Source: Diphasiastrum complanatum
Taxonomy: Eukaryota; Streptophyta; Lycopodiopsida; Lycopodiales; Lycopodiaceae
DNA length: 64,000 nt
NCBI GenBank assembly: GCA_029204225.1
Contig: CM055109.1
Span: 48,013,112-48,077,111, forward strand
Direction of reading: 5' to 3'
The notes under the pieces were generated by a model, which ran no database searches, was not told where the DNA came from, and saw only the letters and a program-made list of their open reading frames with translations. The first letter of the stretch is position 1. Each line of letters begins with the position of its first letter. This document shows positions 24,222 to 34,752 of this stretch, in pieces. The translations under genes were made by a program, and so were the position numbers.

Positions 24222-24670
24222 AGGTGGAATTTGAGTCCGATCAATGCAAAATTATCGATAGGAATAATAAGATCCTTACACTCGACAAGAGACATGGATA
24301 CTTATATAGATTGGCACATTGTTATTCTGATTCTAGTCAAGCCTTGAAAACCTCTATTCTTGTCAACAAAGCATTAGTATGGCATCGTCGCTTAGGACTT
24401 CTTCTATTCCCTAGAAGATCATCAAGAACTAGCAGACCACCCATCAGGTATATTGACGAGTCTACAGCCTACCTTGTTCATGAGCCGACGATTGTCGAAG
24501 AGGCACTCAGTCAGCCCGATTCCGATCTCTGGAAAGAAGTTATGGATAAAGAGTATTCATTTCTTATCAAGAACTAGTCATGGACGATTGTCGAATTACA
24601 TGCTAGCAGAAATGTAGTTAATTGCAAATGGATTTTCAAATTCAAGTACAAAGCAGACAAAAGCATCAAT
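24222..24670 (+). pseudogene. Copia pol fragment: pre-integrase joined to RT start
   Basis: The first part matches the region after protease and the GAG-pre-integrase motif (LVWHRRLGLL, about 24379-24410). It then jumps directly to the integrase-RT linker and RT start (LWKEVMDKEYSFLIKN, then a stop, then VNCKWIFKFKYKADKSI, to about 24663). The integrase core is deleted. The protein is non-functional. Confidence 0.8.
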
Positions 24671-24674
24671 TCCA

Positions 24675-24970
24675 GAGCAGCAGGAAGAAGAAGATCAACC
24701 CCACGAACAAAAAACGTTTGAGCAGCGACGAAACGAACCTAGAAGGTCAACGAGACAAAGAAGACCTCCAGACCATTACTCTGACAATCTTTAGTGGAGC
24801 GAAGATACATAGTTTGAATACTGCAGCTTCACAGAAGAGCTAGCAACATATCAAGAAGCTATCCAGAGTCCAGAGGGAGAATTCTAGAAGCAGGCAATGT
24901 CAGAGGAGATCGAGTCGATGAGGCAAAACGAGGCATGGACATTAGAGCCACTGCCATAATGGACTTGTAC
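24675..24970 (+). pseudogene. Second Copia RT-start fragment
   Basis: One frame reads RRSTRQRRPPDHYSDN, then KQAMSEEIESMRQNEAWTLE, the linker and RT start of a different Copia copy. Several in-frame stops are present. At one of them TAG stands where Copia proteins normally have Trp (GEF-stop-KQAM). It abuts the preceding fragment and ends about 65 bp before element C. Confidence 0.75.
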
Positions 24971-25059
24971 CAAAAGCAACTAAAAAAAGGCACTCCAACC
25001 CCTTGCTTTTTGGGAATGCGTGAACAGAGTGATGGTAAAACAAAATCTACTAAAATCAT

Positions 25060-25841
25060 CAATGAATGTTACATACATCTTAGCTCCACTATTGCTAATT
25101 GTAGTAAATCCATGAATATCCGAATGTACAAGTTGAAAAGGCTTTGTAGATCTAGAAATAGATCTAGTATAAGGTAGTCTATGTGACTTAGACAAAGCAC
25201 AAGACTCACAAACATGCTTGTCATTACTTAAGGAACTTGGAAGACCAATCACAACCTTCTTCCTTGCCATTACCTCCAATGACTTGAAGTTGAGGTGTCC
25301 CATCCTTTTGTGCCAAACCTCTTGAATAGAAATTTGCTCCCTTGCAACACATCCCTTGGTTAGCAATAACACAAGCATCAAGTTTGAACAACCTCCCTTG
25401 CCTTTTACCTTTTCCAATCAACACATCCTTCCTTTTGATCAAACAAGCATCTCCATCAAACTCCACCTTGAGGCCCTTACTTAGCATTTGACTCACACTA
25501 AGCAAATTCTTGGTAATAGATGGAATAAACAAGACATCCTCCAAATGAACATTCCTATTTGTAGAGAGAGAAATAGGAATTGTGCCAATCCCTTTGATTG
25601 CACACTCACCATCATTGGCCGTGTAGATCACCCTCTTGCCATCTCCATATGCCAACAAAGAAGTGAAGTACTCAAAGGACATGTGTGAACTTGCTCCACT
25701 ATCAATCCACCAAGGATCTTGCTTGTCTCCTTGATCTCTCTTCTTCTTGTAGCACTCACTTGCAAAGTGTCCTTTGATGCCACAATAGAAGCACTTGAGC
25801 TTTGATCTATCCTTCTTTTTGCCACTTGAAGAAGCATCCAC
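25060..25841 (-). pseudogene. Copia zinc knuckle, protease and integrase N-terminus, element C
   Basis: Zinc knuckle CFYCGIKGHFASEC (about 25743-25785), aspartic protease motif WWIDSGASSHM (about 25680-25715), then in a second frame the pre-integrase motif VWHKRMGHLNF and integrase CESCALSKSHRLPY. All four CCHC ligands and the protease Asp-Ser-Gly are intact, but a frameshift at about 25330-25420 and a 3' truncation make it non-functional. Confidence 0.87.
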
Positions 25842-26509
25842 TTAATCTTGCCCTTTAGACCACTTGCTTTTGGTTTTGCCCTTGAATTTGCCCTTTGTGA
25901 ACATAGCATCCTCTTGAAGTGTCGATGTAGATCCACCTCTTGCTTGAAGCCTATATTCCTCATTGATCAAGATCTCTTGAAGATCCATCAAACTTGGCAA
26001 AGTCTTTTGAATAGCAATACTTTGAACAATGTTAGCATGAGCATCCAACAAGCCATTAAGAATCACTTGAATAAGCTCTCCTTCCTTAATGCTTTCATCT
26101 ATGCAAGCTAACTCATCATTCAATGCTTTCATTCTCAAAACAAAAGTACTTGGACTTTCTTCATTCTTTTGCAAACAAGAAAAGATTTGCCTTCTTAGAG
26201 TCAACACTCTAGAAGTAGACTTGGATTCATAAAGCTTCTTCAATGAATTCCAAGCTTCCAAAGATGATGTGCACTTACCAACTTCCTTGAGAAGTTCATT
26301 GGTAACATTCATCTTTATCATGTGTAGAGCCTTCTTGGCCCTCTTGTCATACCTCAATTGATCTTGTTGTGTTGTTGGTCTCTCCTCCAAACCTACAACA
26401 ATATCCAAAACATCATTCATCTCAAGAAGTGACTCCATCCTCACTTTCCATAATGAATAGAGGTAAGCCTATCATTGGCTTCCAACATGACTCCAATTGA
26501 GGTTGCCAT
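25842..26509 (-). pseudogene. Copia gag, element C
   Basis: Capsid-type protein of a Copia element. The start codon at 26509 is followed by a frameshift near 26450. From 26444 the frame is open for 200 residues, including KVRMESLLEMNDVLDIVVG, SLEAWNSLKKLYE and LRMKALNDELACI. A TAA at about 25842 separates it from the zinc-knuckle frame. It is one of the better preserved coding stretches among the elements here. Confidence 0.85.
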
Positions 26510-27098
26510 GTAGCAATGACCTGATCTTCTCTTTCAACCTGTTTCAATGCACAAAGCACTCCTTTGAACAACAACAAATGCTTTCAAAAGAAATCACCAA
26601 GATTTGAAACTATCTCACAAATTCTCTTCTAGCACTTATCCAAGCAAATCAACACATAGAATCATGGAATCTTGACCAACCTATGATCTATCCTCAATCT
26701 AATGACTTTTGCCACTTCCTAAGATTGAAACACACTCAAATGAAGTCCAGCAACCTCACTATCTAGAGATCCAATCAAAATTAGGGTTTTGACAAAATCA
26801 CAAAAAATTGACTATTCCAAATCTACATGCAAATGCTGAAAATTTGATATGCAATGTATAAGCCACCACTTAGGCTGAACCAATGATCCAAAAATTGGCC
26901 AAATCCAGCATGTGAATTCCAAAAAACAGAATTGAACAAGTATATTGACCTATTCAGTGTTTTGATCTACAAAAGATCCAATCTATAAAAGCAAAAAATC
27001 CGATTTTGGTGTAGAATCCTCTCTAGCATGCTCTAGACTTGATATCTTCACCAAATCATTGATAGATCTAATTTCCTCCTTCATAAATTGAAACACAA

Positions 27099-27110
27099 GC
27101 TCTGATACCA
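27099..27110 (-). other. Primer-binding site of element C
   Basis: The plus strand reads CTCTGATACCA; the minus strand gives TGGTATCAGAG, immediately after the LTR end. This fixes the element's orientation. Confidence 0.88.
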
Positions 27111-27759
27111 TGTGAAAGATTTCAGATCCTTAAGATCCAATCTACTTAAATGATATTTGGTTAGAAAGAGAAATACACTACCAATTTCACCAATGTAGAA
27201 AAATCAGCATCTACACACAATTTGAGATGCAAACACTAATAGAACTTGATCAAACTTGAATGAAATGATTATGTACTGTTGTTGTCCGTACAAAACCAGC
27301 AAGCTACTGTATTTCACACGTGTGGATCCAAAAATAGCAAATATAGATCATTCTACACATAGAATTGCAAGCAATCACCAAGATAGTGCACCAATGGATA
27401 GTAGAACCCAAGAGAACCATGTATAAGCATGAAATGAGATAGAGAAGAGAGAAGATGACTCTCTCCATGAGTTACATCCTTTTATAGCAGGTCCAAACCC
27501 TATTTAACCACTTGGCTTTCCCACCAAAATGCTAACCCTACCAATTTTGGGTCTAGATTCAATGTACCCAACTTATTCGAATTGAATCTACTCAAACTCG
27601 CATTCTATCTTTCCCACACTTTCAAAAAGTGTTTATTCAAATGAAATTTAGACTAATGAACTTTGAAAAGTCAACCTCTAAGTCTAAAACAAGTTTTGCC
27701 TCAATATGCCAAATATGAAAATATTGCAAAATGTGATAAAGCTAGTTGAATCTTTCACA
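27111..27759 (-). repeat. 5' LTR of Copia element C
   Basis: 649 bp bounded by TGTGAAAGAT and ATCTTTCACA, a perfect 10-bp terminal inverted repeat with TG...CA ends. Primer-site sequence lies directly next to its inner edge. Much of it aligns by eye to the LTR at 46398-46882. Confidence 0.88.
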
Positions 27760-28568
27760 CGTGGGGCAGCAAGCAGTGACTTCAACATCTCTCACCACGC
27801 ATCTGCAGTACGTTAATGCCACATATTTCGGATCAAGGGTTACTAAAATCCTCATTTTCGGTCCGTAGCTGATCTACAATGGCCTCATTTAGATCAAAAC
27901 CTGCATTTGAGGCATCACTGGAGCTCCTAACAATCCAATTGCGTTTCTACCCTGATAGGCAGGCGGCCATCCTCTGTAGCATATGTATATAGTGCTAAAA
28001 AATTTAAATAAAAGTAAAGTGTTGCTTTGACAACTACAAAAACGGGCTCTGCAAAAGAGAAGATCAAACAGATAAGACTCTTCTGCTTGGCCTGCCAAAA
28101 TCACAAATGCGTGAGCTCCAACTTTCAAAATCCCAACTCTTGTATGCTTAGGAGAATAAACGCAGACCAGACGGAACAAACAAAAGAATACATAAAGATG
28201 AGATCAGTCTTCCTTAAAGAGGTCTGCAAAAGAAGAATAGGGCATCAACGGAATAACCAAGAAGTGAAAGTATAACCATCAATGCTGTAGCCAAACAGAA
28301 TTCAAACAAAATACAGAAACAAATCAAAGAAAGGAAGAAAAAAAGAAGGATTTCTTCTCATTTAGTCCTCCTTCCATTTCGTTCTTCCGGTCATCTATAC
28401 TGTTCTAAATATGGGTGCTCTTGATCTGTTTCGAGATACATCCATCATTCGTCTATTGGCTTCACATTATTATTTGCAAATTTATACGATTGTGTAAACT
28501 CTAAAGTAGGAATTAGACATATGGGCATAATAGTTGCAAGCAAACACACATAAAGAGCGCAATCTGGC

Positions 28569-28570
<2 letters not shown>
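27760..28570. other. No feature recognised
   Basis: Spacer between element C and a compound microsatellite. No exon or repeat terminus was found. Confidence 0.4.
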
Positions 28571-28639
<69 letters not shown>

Positions 28640-28661
28640 GATGATGACGACGACGACGACG
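28571..28661 (+). repeat. Compound microsatellite (TG)n(GA)n(GAT/GAC)n
   Basis: TG run 28571-28602, GA run 28602-28635, then GAT and GAC triplets to about 28661. Translations on either strand are repeat artefacts. Confidence 0.95.
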
Positions 28662-29036
28662 ATAACGGTGATGGGTCTTACATGCAATAGGTTTTCCGGA
28701 GCAAATGTTTGCGGCGAATAGTCAAATATTAGAACTTTGCATGTATTTTCTTGATTGTATGTTGAACGAAGCTAGCATACCATTTCTTCTACGCTAGCTA
28801 TCTTGATGTTGGAATAGGATTGTCAGATGGCTCACAATTATTAATATCACAATTGTACCGAATCTATCAGACCAAGGCTTATGAAAAAAATATCTTAAAG
28901 TTAACTTCAGTTCCAAACTTCAGTTGATTGTGACAGCAGATTGTCACAAATGAGAGCGATTATGATTTCAGCTGGTGTATTTCCTTCAAGTAAAGTCGGG
29001 TCCTCAAAGCACCTAAAACAACTTTCATCTTTTAGC
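28662..29036. other. No feature recognised
   Basis: Spacer ending in an acceptor-like CATCTTTTAGCAG just before the BAHD-like fragment. No upstream exon with the HxxxD motif was seen. Confidence 0.35.
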
Positions 29037-29038
29037 AG

Positions 29039-29365
29039 TGGGAGACTTATTTAGCTGGCTGGCCGCTCTTGATATGTTGCATCCCATGGAGGGTGAAAGT
29101 GGCCCACAGGTCTTGCCTTTGAACAACTTCAGTAACAATGGTCCCCCGTTCTTCCATCAGTTTTTCCCGCAAAGTTGTGAGCATGTACAAGGTGGAAAGC
29201 AGGTGACGGTAGCTGCATGGTGGAAGATCCCATTTGAACTGCTTGATTTTGGTTGGGGGAAGCCGATTTATGCTGGACCTGTGGTGAATGACCGCACACT
29301 ACTATCAAATGGAAAGCATGACGGAGGATTGAACGTCTACCTGGCTCTCCTTCTAGAGTTCAGAA
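29039..29365 (+). pseudogene. C-terminal fragment of a BAHD acyltransferase
   Basis: BAHD enzymes transfer acyl groups from CoA thioesters to alcohols and amines in plant secondary metabolism. The frame contains WWKIPFELLDFGWGKPIYAG, which carries the family's structural DFGWG motif (about 29230-29276), then GGLNVYLALLLE near the C-terminus. The catalytic HxxxD motif and the N-terminal two thirds (full length is about 430-460 residues) are not found upstream. The frame runs into GA-rich repeat sequence. An acceptor-like CTTTTAGCAG precedes it, so a last exon remains possible, but a truncated pseudogene is more likely. Confidence 0.6.
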
Positions 29366-29418
29366 CTGAGAGAGGGAAGGGATGCTCTGAGTGAGAGAGG
29401 GAGAGACAGACAATAGAT

Positions 29419-29421
<3 letters not shown>

Positions 29422-29472
<51 letters not shown>

Positions 29473-29474
29473 CG
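29422..29474 (+). repeat. (GA)n with GACAGA tail
   Basis: A GA run of about 30 bp followed by GACAGA units. Confidence 0.93.
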
Positions 29475-29923
29475 GTCAGCGCATGAGATGCGGCCAGGGA
29501 GGAAGGTGTTGTCAATGTGCGAGGGGTACAGCCAGGGAGCAGATTGCACTGGCAGCAGTCTTTTGTTTTCTTTACCACTGTTGAGGAAGTGTTTTTGCAA
29601 GGTTTTTCAAGTAAAAAAAGTTGAATCTGCAAAACCATGCTTTGCAGTAGGTTACATAGTGTTTCTTTTATTGAGAGTGAGAAGGACAACGATATGTAGG
29701 TAGATCAGAGAGCGATAAAGAGAGCATGTAGTGTAGGTGCAAGTGAGGAACGATGAGAAAATAAGATCAAAGGTACTCAAGAAGCATGACATTGTATTTG
29801 TTTTATTGCTGCTTATGGTATAGAATGCCTCCATAATACCTGAATAATTTCTTTCTAGAAATTGCAGAATACTTTCTCTTGAAAAGCCTTTAATTGATCT
29901 TCTCCAAGAAACTGCAAAAATGT

Positions 29924-29925
<2 letters not shown>
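29475..29925. other. No feature recognised
   Basis: Spacer between microsatellites. Short frames only. Confidence 0.4.

Positions 29926-29968
<43 letters not shown>
29926..29968 (+). repeat. (GA)n microsatellite
   Basis: A 43-bp GA run. A short TG run follows at about 29975-29988. Confidence 0.95.
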
Positions 29969-29970
<2 letters not shown>

Positions 29971-30177
29971 CGCTTGTGTGTGTGTGTGAGAGAGTTGCCT
30001 GCTGCTGGGGATCCAAAGAGGAGGAAGAGAGACCCGCCTGATACTCACGATCCAAAGAGCGGCCTGTTGCTCGCGATCTAGAGAGGGAGAGACCCCAGAG
30101 ATAGAGAGAGAAGGCCCACCATGAAACAAATGATGAATAATACTCTCTGGGCCAATGGAGCTGCCATGGGAGGAGGG

Positions 30178-30286
30178 CCATGCATCCCCCTCCCCATCAT
30201 TTTTGTGAAGAAAAAGCTCATGCATGGGTGATGGGAGGAGGATGCATGGGTGCACCCATACACATGTGCAAAACTGTACATAAGTT

Positions 30287-30300
<14 letters not shown>
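30178..30300 (+). repeat. Dispersed repeat, copy 1 (with ATGGGTGCACCCAT palindrome)
   Basis: About 120 bp (TGCATCCCCCTCCCCATCAT ... GATGCATGGGTGCACCC ...) recurs at 57290-57420 with the same order of blocks, including a perfect 14-bp palindrome at 30246-30259. Each copy leads into TA-rich sequence. The family is unknown. Confidence 0.7.
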
Positions 30301-30327
<27 letters not shown>

Positions 30328-30388
30328 ATTTTTATGTATATGTATATGTGTATGTGTGCGTGTATGAGAGAGAGAGAGACACGTGGGG

Positions 30389-30433
<45 letters not shown>
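30287..30433 (+). repeat. Microsatellite cluster (TA)n(TG)n and (GA)n
   Basis: TA 30287-30302, TG 30303-30327, degenerate TATG/TGTG, then GA 30392-30433. Confidence 0.95.
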
Positions 30434-30436
<3 letters not shown>

Positions 30437-30620
30437 TGGTCTAGGTTACTTGTAGAGCTCTTATCCTCTTGCTATCACATGGCTTGGGGGCTAGATCTAG
30501 GAGGATTCTCCATGAGAGATTTAGATTTGGTTGGGTGGTTTTGCTCCATTGTCTCTCTTGTGTGTTTCTATCCTCATCTTAGGGGTTTTTCCTAGTGGTC
30601 TTTACATTGGTATCAGAGCC
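30434..30620 (+). repeat. 3' end of a Copia 5' LTR with primer-binding site
   Basis: TGGTATCAGAGCC at 30608-30620 is a full-length plant Copia primer site. The sequence to its left (to about 30606) should be the U5 end of an LTR, but the LTR start cannot be located because GA repeats intervene. A plus-strand RT fragment lies about 500 bp downstream, in agreement with the orientation. Confidence 0.6.
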
Positions 30621-31111
30621 CGACTAAGATGTGGTCTTGGATAGGATGGAGACAAGTTCTACATCAAATTGGAAGTTGTGAGCACTTGTATTTACATCCC
30701 AGATGGAGTGCTATTTTTTTCTCAAGGGAATGGGATTCACTAATTTTGGTGTGAAGCATACTTTTTGAAATTGGTAGAGTGCACTTCTACATGGTTGATT
30801 TTGGTAAAGATGCCGAGAATTAACTTGAATTCATTTGTAATTCCCTGTTTCTTGAGGAATTTTCCAATTGCTTTTGAATGATCTACTTTGTTGGATCTTG
30901 TTGTTTGCTTGATGGCAAAATTCTGCTTGGCTGAATGGCTGAATAACTCACATGAGTTCCAGTTGTCCTGAATCTTGTTATGCAACTTTTATTCATTGAC
31001 GAATTGATTGTGTATCAATTTATCCTGTAGAATGAGTTGAAAGTAAATGAGTTACTGGATTCTAACAGTTGCATGTGAGGATTGTAAACTTTTTAAGATC
31101 CTCCGGTTAGC

Positions 31112-31335
31112 ATGCATGTGGATAGAAATTGGATGTGAAGACAGCCTTTCTCCACGAAGATTGAGAGGAAGAAATCTTCATGAAATAGCCTGAAGGAATC
31201 GAAGACCCCAACAATCGACAATATATTTGTCGGTTGCAACAATGTATTTATGGTCTGAAGTAGGCATCACGAGCTTGGTACAAGAAGCTCGACAATCTTC
31301 TAAAGTCTCTAGACTTCGTTCCTACTCATACATAC
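31112..31335 (+). pseudogene. Copia RT fragment with in-frame stops
   Basis: One plus frame reads LDVKTAFLHED, stop, EEEIFMK, stop, PEGIEDPNNRQYICRLQQ, CIYGLK, stop, ASRAWYKKLDNLL. This is the Copia RT palm before the YVDD box. At least three stops interrupt it, and it runs into a CATA repeat. Confidence 0.85.
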
Positions 31336-31413
31336 ATACATACATACATATGTATGTATGTATGTACATATATGTATGTGTGTATATATGTATATATACA
31401 TATATACACACAC
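31325..31413. repeat. (CATA)n/(TATG)n microsatellite, self-complementary
   Basis: CATA units followed by TATG units, then TATA/CACA variants. The two halves can base-pair. It lies where the outer part of the 3' LTR of element E should be. Confidence 0.93.
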
Positions 31414-31677
31414 ATCTCAGATTTAGGGTTTAGGGTTACCCTTCAACCTTGCTTGACCTAAATCTAGAGTCAATACCCTAAAGTATTCCATCAACTCTAG
31501 CATCGACCTCAAGATTCACCAACAAGGCATAACATGCTAAAAATAGTCCTACATTCTCTCTACAATGCCAACGTACATATTGTACTCATTAGAAAAGATG
31601 CCAATAGACCTCCTGCGAGGAATTTACATGATTAGGCATAGGGGTAAGCATCTATACACGTGGCATGTGCCACATCA
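31403..31677 (-). repeat. 3' LTR fragment of Copia element E
   Basis: Shares long stretches with 34347-34752, such as AACATGCTAAAAATAGTCC and TTAGAAAAGATGCCAA. It ends at the same TGATGTGGCA boundary. The inner part of the LTR is replaced by simple repeat. Confidence 0.72.
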
Positions 31678-31699
31678 TCACAAGATAAGAAAAGTATTG

Positions 31700-33329
31700 A
31701 GTATTGTATTCCAAGATCTAGAAGCTTGTTTCAAACCATACAAGCTCCTCTTGAGATGGCACACCTTGTCTTCCATCCCTTGCTTGACGAAGCCCTTGGG
31801 TTTCTCCATGAATATGGCCATTAGAAAATGCATTTGACACATTCATTTGAAACATCAACAAACCAAAATGAGAAGCAAGAGCAATGATTCGTCTTATGGT
31901 GGCCATCTTTGCCTCATCATAATCTACGCCCTTGGATTGAGCATACCCCATTCACCACATGCCTTGACTTGTGCTTAGAAACACTCTCATCTTGATTCAT
32001 CTTGAGCTTAAAAACCCACTTACATCAAATCACATTCTTATCCTTAGGTAGATCAACAAGCATCCAAGTATCATTTTCAATCAATGCATTATATTCATCA
32101 CACATAGGTTGAAACCATTCCTTTGACTCTAAGGCTTCATTAACATTTGAAGGCTCTTCAAAGAATGTGATGAAAGAAAAAGAAGATGTACTCCCCTCGA
32201 CTTGCTTACCCTTGTCCTTGTAGGTGAGCTTTGATGGCTCCATCCTTGCCCTTGTAGATCTTCTTGGTGTGCTTGGTGTCCTTGGCTCTAGATCTTCCTC
32301 ATGATCAACCTCCTCCTTGATCTTGGCTACCTCTCTTCCAATGGAGTGGTTAGTTGAAATATCTACAAGTTTATGCATTCTAACACCTCTAGAAATGACA
32401 AACTTTAGAGAAGAGGGAATGTAAACTTTGTAACCTTTGCTTGCATTGCCATAAGCTATCACGATTCCCTTCATGGATGATGGATCTCCCTTGGTCCTTG
32501 TCTCCAAGGGACATGTATATAGCAAATGCATCCAAAGAACTTTAAGTATTTGAGATTAGGCCTTTTTCCATACAACAACTCATAACATGTTTTACCATTT
32601 ATAGAGCTACATGGAACTCTATTGCATAATAAATTAGCACACATGAGAGCTTCTTCCCAAAATGACTTAGGCAAGCAAGCATCTACCCTTAAAGCTTATA
32701 ACATTCAAATAGAGTTCTATTCCTCCTCTCAGCCACCCCATTTTGTGGGACAAGATAGCTCTTTCTTGATCCCTTTTTGATCACAAAAAGCTTTAAATTC
32801 ATTGGAGATATATTCTCCACCATTATCACTTCTAAAGACTTTGATCTTGTGATCATGATGCTTTCCAACAAAAGTCTTAAACTTGACAAGACTCTCAAAG
32901 ACATGTGCTTTAGAAGAAAGTAGAAATACCCAACCAAATCTTTAGTAGTCATCAATAAAGGTGACAAAAATTGTGGCTCCAACATTAGTGCTTGCAAAGT
33001 GAACATCCGAGTGGATCAACTCAAGAGGATGTGATGCCTTTGTCGTGGAAATTAGAAAAGGTAGCTTGTGTGGATTTCATGGACTTGGTGTTGATGTATC
33101 CAATCCTCTTGTACCACAAATCAAATGTTGTCATTTTGCTCTCCTCGGCTACCATCACAAATTGGTTAGGATCAACAAAAGCATCAAGCTTAAATAATCT
33201 CCCAAACATTGTTCCCCTTGCTATGATCTTTCCATCTTTCTTGATAATGCATACATTAGTAGATAATTCCACAATGAAACCATGATCTAAATTTTGGCCA
33301 GTACTTATGACGATCTTGAGCTTGATCAA
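31700..33329 (-). pseudogene. Copia pol remnant, element E
   Basis: Minus strand, from high to low coordinate: pre-integrase (GRLFKLDAFVDPNQ, 33021-33329), integrase with PQNGVAERRNRTL (about 32710-32750) and CANLLCNRVPCSSINGKT, the linker, RT start (CDEYNALIENDTWMLVDLPK, ending with a stop at 32025) and a further RT piece (31718-31951) in which MNVSNAF replaces the usual MDV(K/T)NAF. The YVDD and RNase H parts are missing. Several frameshifts and stops are present. Confidence 0.85.
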
Positions 33330-33992
33330 TTTTCTAGATCCAAACCTAGCTCAAATTACTCATAAATTTGATCAAAAGCTAGTCTCATCCTTGATTCAAA
33401 CTCTAGAAGAACGATGAATAAACCTATACTGAACCAAAAGCACTTTAGAGCACAAAAATGCCTCACAAATAAAGCTCTTCAAATTCGGGTTGAATCACTT
33501 TGACACAATCAATCTCAAATCTATCAAAATTTGAGCCTATTAGGAATGCAATTTTGACTAGTTTTGCATTCCAAGATTAAAAAAAGTATCAAAAGACTTG
33601 TACTGAATCTAAAAGGTGTCTTATAGGACCTAAAGAAGCCTAAGAATGACTTATTAAAGCTCTCAAAAGGCTGATTCACTTTTCCTGAAGAGTGGTGGAA
33701 TCCAGTTCTACAAGAAAATCTCTCTTAGGTGACTTGTACTTCAAATAGTAAATCACCAAGACTTTCTAATTTGGTTTACTTGAATGAAAGCAAATCAACC
33801 TTGGTTTTTGAAGCTATAACTCAGAACATAAGATCCCCTTTGATCTATTTTCATCAAAATGAAACCAAATTTGAAGGTACTATCCCTAGATTATCAACTA
33901 GTAGCAAGGGCAAACCAATATTATTCAAAATCTAGGATTGAAGCTTGAAAAAATCAAATCTAAAGCTCACTTTTGATGAGGCTCTAGTACCG

Positions 33993-34752
33993 TAAAAACT
34001 TTACAAAATAATTAGTCCCAATCAATGCCAAAAGTGATGGAGAATGCACATTTGATTGATCTATATCTAAACAATGAGATACAATCAAGACTAGTTACCA
34101 AAACTAGCTTATCTTGGCATTTAACTCCACTTTAGGCACATAGATTTGATCAAAAACTCCATAGAAAAGTCCAAAAAGCTTCAAGAACCTATAATAAAAT
34201 CTATAACCTTCCAATCAATGTAATAAATGCATAAGATCACTCACATATCAAAGCGCTAGCTCGTCACACAAAAACAATGTCAAGGAAAGTGAAAGATAAC
34301 GATTTTTTGTCAAAATCTATGACAAAATCTCATAGATATATATACATAACCATCTCGGATTTTGGGTTTATGATTACCCTTCAACTTTGATTGACCTAAA
34401 CCTAAATTAAATATCCTAAAATATTCCATCAACCCTAGCATTGACCTCAAGACATCGAGATCCACCCTCAAGGCAAAACATGCTAAAAATAGTCCTACAT
34501 TCTCTTTACAATGCTAATGTACATTTTATGCGCATTAGAAAAGATGCCAACAATTCTCGTGTGAAGAATTTATAAAATTAGGCATTGGTCTAAGCACCTA
34601 TACATGTGGCATGTGTTGGATTCCTCTCCTCTCCATCCCTATTTTTTTTCTAATCTAGATCCATTCTCTAGTTACATGTACTGAGGATTCCACTCGTTTC
34701 TCACTGATACGATGTGCATTGCCTTCGAATCCCAACAGCACATGCCACATCA
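33993..34752 (-). repeat. 5' LTR of Copia element E
   Basis: Its outer edge on the minus strand is TGATGTGGCATG. The inner edge lies beside an eroded primer site (plus strand GGCTCTAGTACCG, expected GGCTCTGATACCA). Positions 34347-34752 align to 31403-31677 apart from the 127-bp insertion at 34614-34740. Confidence 0.7.
34614..34740. mobile_element. 127-bp SMART/TRIM- or MITE-like insertion in the LTR of element E
   Basis: The paired LTR reads straight through GGCATGTGCCACATC at about 31662-31676, whereas this LTR is split. The extra piece begins TGTTGGATTC and ends GAATCCCAACAGCA, giving imperfect terminal inverted repeats and TG...CA ends. CATG flanks both sides (34610-34613 and 34741-34744). 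It is non-coding and T/C-rich. The class (tiny LTR element or MITE) is not decidable by eye. Confidence 0.55.

Larger units (their letters stand above)
25035..27759 (-). mobile_element. Ty1/Copia element C, 5' half (LTR, gag, protease, integrase start)
   Basis: Read on the minus strand: 5' LTR 27759-27111, primer site 27110-27099, an untranslated leader of about 590 bp, gag from 26509, zinc knuckle, protease and the N-terminal part of integrase. It breaks off near 25040 inside the integrase core (after MYVTFIDDFSRF). RT, RNase H and the 3' LTR are gone. It belongs to the same family as element F at 46-50 kb, which preserves the complementary 3' half. Confidence 0.88.
31403..34752 (-). mobile_element. 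Ty1/Copia element E, decayed, both LTRs partly present
   Basis: Minus orientation: 5' LTR about 34752-33993 (interrupted by a small insertion), eroded primer site at 33992-33980, a pol remnant to about 31700, then a 3' LTR fragment (31677-31403) that aligns to the 5' LTR. Both LTRs start TGATGTGGCA on the minus strand. The 3' LTR is truncated by the CATA microsatellite. Gag is not recognisable and integrase and RT are broken. Confidence 0.8.
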
